A stretch of DNA of 64,000 bases from Thiohalocapsa sp. (GTDB taxonomy: Bacteria > Pseudomonadota > Gammaproteobacteria > Chromatiales > Chromatiaceae). The DNA lies in NCBI RefSeq assembly GCF_022340605.1, contig NZ_JAJDNQ010000009.1, positions 1-64,000 on the forward strand. Direction: 5' to 3'. Under the pieces are notes generated by a model. That model searched no databases. It was not told where the DNA came from and was given only the letters and a program-made list of their open reading frames with translations. This document shows positions 58,513 through 64,000 of the stretch, piece by piece. The first letter of the stretch is position 1; each line of letters begins with the position of its first letter. The position numbers and the translations under genes were made by a program.

Positions 58513-58596
58513 AATAGCCTCGACACCTTGTTCAAGCGTCGCGGAGTCAGGGACTGAGTCGTTTCCGCGGCGTTTATCATCATCGGAGACCGATCC

Positions 58597-60975
58597 ATGC
58601 GCTTCAGCGAAGCCTGGCTGCGCGAATGGGTGGACCCACCGCTGGACACCCACGCCCTTGCCGACCAACTCAGCCTGTCCGGGCTGGAGGTGGACGCCAT
58701 AGAGCCGGCGGCGCCGGCCTTCAGCGGCGTCGTGGTGGGCCACGTGCAAGCGGTGGAGCCGCATCCCAACGCCGAGAAGCTGCGCGTGTGCCAGGTGGAC
58801 GTGGGCGGCGACGAGCCCGTCGGCATCGTCTGCGGCGCCGCCAACGTGGCCGCCGGGCAGCGGGTGCCGGTGGCCACCGTCGGTGCGCGGCTGCCGGGCG
58901 ATTTCAAGATCAAGCGGGCCAAGCTGCGCGGGGTCGAGTCCCTCGGCATGATCTGCTCCGTCGCCGAGCTCGGCCTAGCCGAGAGCGCCGACGGCATCAT
59001 GGTGCTGCCGGCGGGCGCGCCGGTGGGCGAAGACCTGCGCGCCTACCTGGCGCTGGACGACCACTGCATCGAGCTGGACCTGACCCCGGACCGCGCCGAC
59101 TGCCTCAGCGTCGCCGGCGTCGCCCGCGATGTCGGCGTGCTGAACCGGGTGGACCTGCGCGCGCCGCGGATCGAGCCGGTGGCACCCGCCAGCGAGGACG
59201 TGGTGCCGGTGGATCTTGCGGCCCCCGATGCCTGCCCGCGCTACCTGTGCCGGGTGGTGCGTGGCGTGAACGCGGCCGCGCCGACGCCGCTGTGGATGCG
59301 AGAGCGCCTGCGCCGCAGCGGGCTTCGGCCCATCAGCGTCGCCGTGGACGTCACCAATTACGTGCTGCTGGAGCTGGGCCAGCCCATGCACGCCTTCGAC
59401 CTCGCCAAGCTCGACGGCGGCATCGTCGTGCGCATGGCGAGTGACGGCGAGGAACTGGCCCTGCTGAACGGCGAGAGCGCCTCGCTGCGTGCGGATACCC
59501 TGGTCATCGCCGACCGGCAGCGTCCGGTGGCCCTCGCCGGCGTCATGGGGGGTGCCGACAGCGCCGTAGGCGCCGACACTCGGGACATCCTGCTGGAGAG
59601 CGCCTTCTTCGCCCCCGAGGCTATCAGCGGCAAGGCGCGCAGCTATGGGCTGCACACCGATTCCTCGCATCGCTTCGAGCGGGGCGTAGACCCGACCCGC
59701 TGCATCACCGCCATGGAGCGCGCCACCGCGCTGCTGCTGGACATCGCCGGCGGCAAGCCCGGCCCGGTGACAGCGACGGAGTCCGACGCCCACCTGCCGC
59801 CGCCGCGCGAGATCCTGTTGCGCCGCGACCGCATCGCCCAGGTGCTCGGCCTCGACTTCGATGATGCCGCCGTTGCGGACATCCTGGGACGCCTCGGCAT
59901 GGCGCTCACCGAGGCCGACGGCGGGTGGCTGGTGACGCCGCCGCCGAGCCGCTTCGACGTGCTGCTGGATGTGGACCTCATCGCCGAGCTGGGCCGCGTG
60001 CACGGCTACGACCGCATCCCGGTGACCCACGCCCGCTCCGCGGCGGCTACCCGTGCCCCATTGGAAATGGCCTATGACCCGGTGCGCTCGCGCCGCCTGC
60101 TGCTGGACCGGGGCTACTTCGAGGCCGTCACCTACAGCTTCGTGAGCCCCGAGCTGCAGGCGCTGGTGGATCCGGAGCAACCGCCGCTGGCCCTGGCCAA
60201 CCCGCTCTCGGCGGAGCTGTCGGTGATGCGCACCGGCCTATGGCCCGGCCTGCTTCAGGCGTTGCGGCAGAACCTGGCACGGCAGCAGAACCGCGTGCGG
60301 CTGTTCGAGTCGGGCCTGCGCTTCCGGCCGGAGGGCGAGGTGCTGCACCAGGAGCCCATGCTCGCCGGTGCGATCGTGGGTCCGGTGCTGCCGGAGCAAT
60401 GGGGTGCGTCCGCCCGCAACGCGGACTTCTTCGACTTGAAAGCGGACGTGGAGGCGCTGCTGGCCATCGCCGGCTGCGCGGACGGGGTCGTCTTCGTACC
60501 CGCCACCCATCCGGCGCTGCATCCGGGGCAGACCGCGCGCGTCGAGCGGGCTGGAAGCACCGTGGGCTGGCTCGGCAGCATTCACCCGTCGCTGGCGGCG
60601 CGGCTCGACCTCCCCGCGGACGTGCAACTGTTCGAGCTTGCCACGGGCGGCCTGGGTAACGGCCCGCGGCCCACCTTTGCGCCCTTGTCCAAGTTCCCTT
60701 CGATCCGCCGGGACCTCGCCATCGTGGTGGACGAGACAGTCGCCTTCCAGGCCGTGGAGCGCATTGTCCGCGCTGCCGCCGGGGAACTGCTGCGCGATCT
60801 GATGCTGTTCGACGTGTATGTCGGCGAGAAGGTAGATTCGGGACGAAAAAGCATGGCTTTGGGATTGATTCTACAGGCGACTTCTCAGACACTTACCGAC
60901 GATGAGGTGGCGGCTGTCGTGGCTCGCGTGCTCGCCGAACTGCGCACCGAGCTCAACGCCGAGTTGCGCACCTGA
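58597..60975 (+). CDS. pheT: Phenylalanine-tRNA ligase, beta subunit
   Basis: 792 residues. An N-terminal B1 domain, the tRNA-binding OB domain (about residues 40-150, VVVGHVQAVEPHPNAEKLRVCQVDVG), the B3/B4 editing domain, B5, the class II-like domain (LLLDRGYFEAVTYSFVSPE) and a C-terminal ferredoxin-fold anticodon-binding domain (PSIRRDLAIVVDETVAFQAVERIV). All parts are present at the usual length. Confidence 0.98.
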   Translation: MRFSEAWLREWVDPPLDTHALADQLSLSGLEVDAIEPAAPAFSGVVVGHVQAVEPHPNAEKLRVCQVDVGGDEPVGIVCGAANVAAGQRVPVATVGARLPGDFKIKRAKLRGVESLGMICSVAELGLAESADGIMVLPAGAPVGEDLRAYLALDDHCIELDLTPDRADCLSVAGVARDVGVLNRVDLRAPRIEPVAPASEDVVPVDLAAPDACPRYLCRVVRGVNAAAPTPLWMRERLRRSGLRPISVAVDVTNYVLLELGQPMHAFDLAKLDGGIVVRMASDGEELALLNGESASLRADTLVIADRQRPVALAGVMGGADSAVGADTRDILLESAFFAPEAISGKARSYGLHTDSSHRFERGVDPTRCITAMERATALLLDIAGGKPGPVTATESDAHLPPPREILLRRDRIAQVLGLDFDDAAVADILGRLGMALTEADGGWLVTPPPSRFDVLLDVDLIAELGRVHGYDRIPVTHARSAAATRAPLEMAYDPVRSRRLLLDRGYFEAVTYSFVSPELQALVDPEQPPLALANPLSAELSVMRTGLWPGLLQALRQNLARQQNRVRLFESGLRFRPEGEVLHQEPMLAGAIVGPVLPEQWGASARNADFFDLKADVEALLAIAGCADGVVFVPATHPALHPGQTARVERAGSTVGWLGSIHPSLAARLDLPADVQLFELATGGLGNGPRPTFAPLSKFPSIRRDLAIVVDETVAFQAVERIVRAAAGELLRDLMLFDVYVGEKVDSGRKSMALGLILQATSQTLTDDEVAAVVARVLAELRTELNAELRT

Positions 60976-61182
60976 GATGCGGCCGGTATGGCCCCGGTGG
61001 GCGGCGCCGGCGGAAGCCGGGTGTACGCTCGAGCGGCAACGCGGGAGTGACCAGCGCGTGCACCCGGGCGCGGTTTGACCGAGAGATTCACCCGGGAAGC
61101 TTGCTCAGGAAAATGGGCCCGGGAGATTTGCCCAGAAAATTGGCCCGATAGCGGTACCGATCGGAGCACAACGAGACTCGCA

Positions 61183-61482
61183 ATGGCATTGACGAAGGCA
61201 GACATGGCCGAGCACCTCTACGAAGAGTTGGGCCTTAACAAGCGCGAGGCGAAAGAGGTCGTCGAATCCTTCTTCGAGGAGATCCGCGCGGCGCTCGAGC
61301 AGGGCGAGCAAGTGAAGCTGTCCGGCTTCGGCAATTTCGATCTGCGCCAAAAGAAGCAGCGTCCGGGACGCAACCCCAAGACAGGCGAGGAGATCCCCAT
61401 CACGGCCCGGCGCGTGGTGACCTTCCGCCCGGGTCAGAAGCTCAAGTCGCGGGTCGAAGCCTATGCCGGACTCGACCAATAG
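61183..61482 (+). CDS. ihfA: Integration host factor, alpha subunit
   Basis: 99 residues from the ATG at 61183. [35 protein letters not shown], the SGFGNFDLR loop and the [12 protein letters not shown] beta-arm with the intercalating Pro are typical IhfA. It bends DNA as a heterodimer with IhfB. The end overlaps the MerR-type gene by 20 nt. Confidence 0.97.
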   Translation: MALTKADMAEHLYEELGLNKREAKEVVESFFEEIRAALEQGEQVKLSGFGNFDLRQKKQRPGRNPKTGEEIPITARRVVTFRPGQKLKSRVEAYAGLDQ

Positions 61483-61831
61483 CGTCGACGATCTGCCGCC
61501 GATCCCCGGCAAGCGCTATTTCACCATCGGTGAGGTGAGTGAGCTCTGCGACGTGAAGCCGCACGTGTTGCGCTACTGGGAACAGGAGTTCCCACAACTC
61601 AAGCCTGTGAAGCGCCGCGGCAACCGCCGCTACTACCAGCGCCACGACGTGGTCATGGTGCGCCAAATCCGATCGCTGCTGTATGAGCAGGGCTTCACCA
61701 TCGGTGGCGCCCGCCAGCAGCTCTCCGGCGAGTCCGCCAAGCACGACAGCTCCCAAAGCCACCAGATCGTGCGCCAGATGCGTCTGGAGCTCGAAGAACT
61801 GCTGCACGACCTGAAGCGCCGGCACCACTAG
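61463..61831 (+). CDS. MerR-family regulator downstream of ihfA
   Basis: 122 residues. A MerR helix-turn-helix [65 protein letters not shown], then a short coiled-coil tail without a ligand-binding Cys. It is the conserved partner of ihfA in gammaproteobacteria; its target is not established. Confidence 0.94.
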   Translation: MPDSTNSVDDLPPIPGKRYFTIGEVSELCDVKPHVLRYWEQEFPQLKPVKRRGNRRYYQRHDVVMVRQIRSLLYEQGFTIGGARQQLSGESAKHDSSQSHQIVRQMRLELEELLHDLKRRHH

Positions 61832-61860
61832 ATTGACAGCGCGGCGTCCAACACGTATTC
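61832..61860 (+). promoter_or_regulatory. Sigma-70 promoter of tRNA-Pro
   Basis: Perfect TTGACA, a 17-bp spacer, then TATTCT, ending 10 bp before the tRNA. It starts directly after the MerR-gene stop. Confidence 0.85.
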
Positions 61861-61870
61861 TGGCCGGCTT

Positions 61871-61947
61871 CCGGGCGTAGCGCAGTCTGGTAGCGCACCA
61901 CAATGGGGTTGTGGGGGTCGCAGGTTCGAATCCTGCCGCCCGGACCA
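61871..61947 (+). tRNA. tRNA-Pro (GGG)
   Basis: A 77-nt cloverleaf. Acceptor CCGGGCG/CGCCCGG, anticodon stem CCACA/TGTGG with loop ATGGGGT (GGG at 61905-61907), T-loop TTCGAAT, encoded CCA. Confidence 0.97.
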
Positions 61948-61951
61948 AACA

Positions 61952-61990
61952 AAACGCCGCCTTGGCTGACGCCAAGGCGGCGTTTTTTTT
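61952..61990 (+). terminator. Terminator after tRNA-Pro
   Basis: A 15-bp perfect stem (AAACGCCGCCTTGGC and its complement), loop TGAC, then eight T. It closes the ihfA/merR/tRNA-Pro unit. Confidence 0.95.
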
Positions 61991-62106
61991 CGCCTGCCCG
62001 TTTTCCTCGACCGTTGCGCCCCTCTGTTGTGCCTGACGGTTGCCGATAGCGGGTGTAATGCGGCACAAAGGGGAATCATCGCCACACCGCGAGGGTCCAT
62101 ACGCCC

Positions 62107-64000
62107 ATGGCCCAGACACCAGACCCGCCATCCGCCAGCACCGGCGAGCTGATCCGCGTCCGTGGGTTGGTGCAGGGCGTCGGCTTCCGGCCTACCGTCT
62201 GGCGCCTTGCCCGCGACCTGGGCCTCGCCGGTGGCGTGCGCAACGACGGTGACGGGGTGCTGATCCGCATCGCCGGCGCGGCTGCCGACATCGAGGCCTT
62301 CTGCCGCCGGTTGGTTGCCGAGCAACCGCCGCTGGCGCGCATCGATGGCATCGAGCGCGGCGCCTGGGACAGGGCAGGGCAGGCCGGTGCGGACTTCGTC
62401 ATCGAGCACAGCGCCGCCACCGGCGTGCACACCGGCGTGGTGCCGGACGCGGCCACCTGTCCCGCCTGCCTCGCGGAAATCCGTGACCCGGACAACCGCC
62501 GCCACCGTTATCCCTTCACCAACTGTACGCACTGCGGCCCCAGGCTCAGCATCGTCCGCGCCATCCCTTACGATCGCGCGAATACCAGCATGGCGGCCTT
62601 TCCGATGTGTCCGGACTGCGCGGCGGAGTATCGGGACCCGGCGGACCGGCGCTTCCACGCCCAGCCCAATGCCTGCCCGACGTGCGGACCTCGGGTCTGG
62701 CTCGAGTGGTCGGACGGCACGGTGCTCGATCCGGCCGAACGGGGCGCCGCCGATGCCGTGGCCGCCGCAAGCGCGCTGCTGGCGGCCGGCCGCATCGTCG
62801 CCATCAAGGGCATCGGCGGCTTCCATCTCGCCTGCGACGCTGCCGATGCCGGCGCCGTCGCCGAGCTGCGCCGGCGCAAGGGCCGCTACGCCAAGCCGCT
62901 GGCGCTGATGGCGCGCGACCTCGATGTCATTGCCTGCTATGCGGACCTGGACGCGGCCGCCGCCGAGCTGCTGCGTCAACCCGCCGCACCCATCGTGCTG
63001 TTGCCGGCTCGGCCCGGAAGCGGACTCGCACCCGGCGTCGCGCCAGGGCAGACGACCCTCGGCTTCATGCTGCCCTACAGCCCACTGCACCATCTGCTGC
63101 TGGCGGACTGGGACCGGCCGCTGGTGATGACCAGCGGCAACCGCAGCGAGGAGCCGCAGTGCATCGACAACGACGACGCGCGCAGGCGCCTTGGCGGTAT
63201 CGCCGATGCCCTGCTGCTGCACGACCGCGACATCGTCAACAGGGTGGACGACTCGGTGGCGCGGATCATGGACGGCGCACCGCGGCTATTGCGCCGCGCA
63301 CGCGGCTTCGCGCCGGCGCCGCTGACCCTGCCCGAGAGCATGGCCTCCTTGCCGCCGGTGCTCGCGATGGGCGGCGAGCTCAAGAACACGCTGTGCCTGC
63401 TCCAGGACGGCCAGGCGGTGCTCTCGCAGCACTTGGGCGACCTGCACGACGCCGCTACGGCGCGGGAGTTCGAGCACACCATCGCGCTGTACCGGGCGCT
63501 CTACGAGCACCGGCCCGCGGCTGTTGCCGTGGACGCCCACCCGGGCTACCACGCCAGCGAGGTGGGCCGGCGGCTTGCAGCGGAGCTGGGCGTCCCCGCC
63601 ATCGAGCTTCAGCACCACCGCGTCCACATCGCCGCCGTGCTCGCCGACAACGGTTACCCGACCGACGGTGGGCCCGTGCTCGGCATCGCGCTGGACGGCT
63701 CCGGCTACGGCGACGACGGCACGGTCTGGGGTGGCGAATGGTTCGTCGGCAGCTACACCGACCTGCGCCGCGTCGCGCGCCTCGCTCAGGTGCCGCTGCC
63801 GGGCGGCACTCGCGCCATCCTCGAGCCCTGGCGGATGCTGTTTGCACACCTCGATGCCGCCTTCGGCTGGGACGCTTTCCAGGCGCGCTTTGGCGGTCTG
63901 CGCCTTGCTCGGTACTTCGCCAAGCGGCCGGTGGACCTGCTGCGCCGGATGACCGCGAGCGGCCTCAACGCACCGCTCACGTCGTCCTGCGGCCGGCTCT
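62107..64000 (+). CDS. hypF: Hydrogenase maturation carbamoyltransferase HypF (3' end cut)
   Basis: 631 residues are visible; the frame runs off the window. In order: acylphosphatase domain (RVRGLVQGVGFRPTVWRLARDLG), two zinc fingers (CPACLAEI...CTHCGPR and CPDC...CPTCGPR), a YrdC-like domain (GRIVAIKGIGGFHLACDA, KGRYAKPLALMARD, MTSGNRSEEPQ), then the Kae1/carbamoyltransferase-like domain (VLAMGGELKNTLCL, VAVDAHPGYHAS, HHRVHIAAVLADNG, GIALDGSGYGDDGTVWGGEW). It makes the thiocarbamate on HypE for the Fe(CN)2CO centre of [NiFe] hydrogenase. Confidence 0.97.
   Translation, partial: MAQTPDPPSASTGELIRVRGLVQGVGFRPTVWRLARDLGLAGGVRNDGDGVLIRIAGAAADIEAFCRRLVAEQPPLARIDGIERGAWDRAGQAGADFVIEHSAATGVHTGVVPDAATCPACLAEIRDPDNRRHRYPFTNCTHCGPRLSIVRAIPYDRANTSMAAFPMCPDCAAEYRDPADRRFHAQPNACPTCGPRVWLEWSDGTVLDPAERGAADAVAAASALLAAGRIVAIKGIGGFHLACDAADAGAVAELRRRKGRYAKPLALMARDLDVIACYADLDAAAAELLRQPAAPIVLLPARPGSGLAPGVAPGQTTLGFMLPYSPLHHLLLADWDRPLVMTSGNRSEEPQCIDNDDARRRLGGIADALLLHDRDIVNRVDDSVARIMDGAPRLLRRARGFAPAPLTLPESMASLPPVLAMGGELKNTLCLLQDGQAVLSQHLGDLHDAATAREFEHTIALYRALYEHRPAAVAVDAHPGYHASEVGRRLAAELGVPAIELQHHRVHIAAVLADNGYPTDGGPVLGIALDGSGYGDDGTVWGGEWFVGSYTDLRRVARLAQVPLPGGTRAILEPWRMLFAHLDAAFGWDAFQARFGGLRLARYFAKRPVDLLRRMTASGLNAPLTSSCGRL

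Overview
The window is GC-rich and densely coded. It reads as a chromosomal segment of an autotrophic gammaproteobacterium, most likely a purple sulfur or sulfur-oxidising member of the Chromatiales. The reasons are a form II RuBisCO gene beside a DAB-type inorganic-carbon uptake operon with a PII-like protein, a [NiFe]-hydrogenase maturation gene (hypF), and the gammaproteobacterial block thrS-infC-rpmI-rplT-pheS-pheT-ihfA-merR-tRNA-Pro. No 16S gene is present, so this placement is an inference.

Layout. 1-2.7 kb: an Rpn-type nuclease remnant and an AAA/TPR ATPase. 3.1-12.9 kb: cbbM on the minus strand and, divergently, the carbon-uptake operon dabB / NuoM-like membrane subunit / dabA (broken into two frames) / PII-like regulator. 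12.9-22.4 kb: DUF29 protein, lytic transglycosylase, a methionine-heptad membrane protein, a cation efflux pump, an OprB porin, a shrunken Feo region under a Fur-like box, an orphan pstC, and secreted proteins. 22.7-25.8 kb: a HlyD / ABC ATPase / ABC permease exporter. 25.9-27.3 kb: fumC. 27.7-35.9 kb: a run of six minus-strand genes (GCS2-type ligase, flavin amine oxidase, permuted ATP-grasp-like ligase, MFS exporter, NTF2-fold protein, amino-acid permease) that looks like an uncharacterised amino-acid-derived small-molecule system. 36.1-40.5 kb: a parvulin-like isomerase, a PQQ sugar dehydrogenase and an alpha-amylase homologue that has lost catalytic residues. 40.7-44.1 kb: the cfa / DUF1365 / FAD-oxidoreductase lipid operon. 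44.3-48.8 kb: a Sir2 fragment, an unknown membrane protein and a MoxR ATPase / VWA pair. 49-52.9 kb: yhbY, a YhdH-type reductase, a tiny hicAB module, a class I fumarase and an Uma2 remnant. 53.1-62 kb: tRNA-Val and the translation/IHF block ending in tRNA-Pro. 62.1-64 kb: hypF, cut by the window edge.

Dispersed repeats are prominent. There are GTAG-headed REP/BIME palindromes (four full copies and one half copy), a GTGGGAGCG family that has even entered the dabA reading frame, a GGGGGCGCCGACTTTC family, and TTGTCG repeats. Several gene remnants (Rpn, two Uma2, TPR, Sir2, an HMA-like fragment) point to repeated decay between the housekeeping blocks.

The best candidates for new biology are the 27.7-35.9 kb ligase/oxidase/transport cluster, the split and repeat-invaded dabA next to an extra NuoM-like subunit, the amylase pseudoenzyme, and the methionine-heptad coiled-coil protein.
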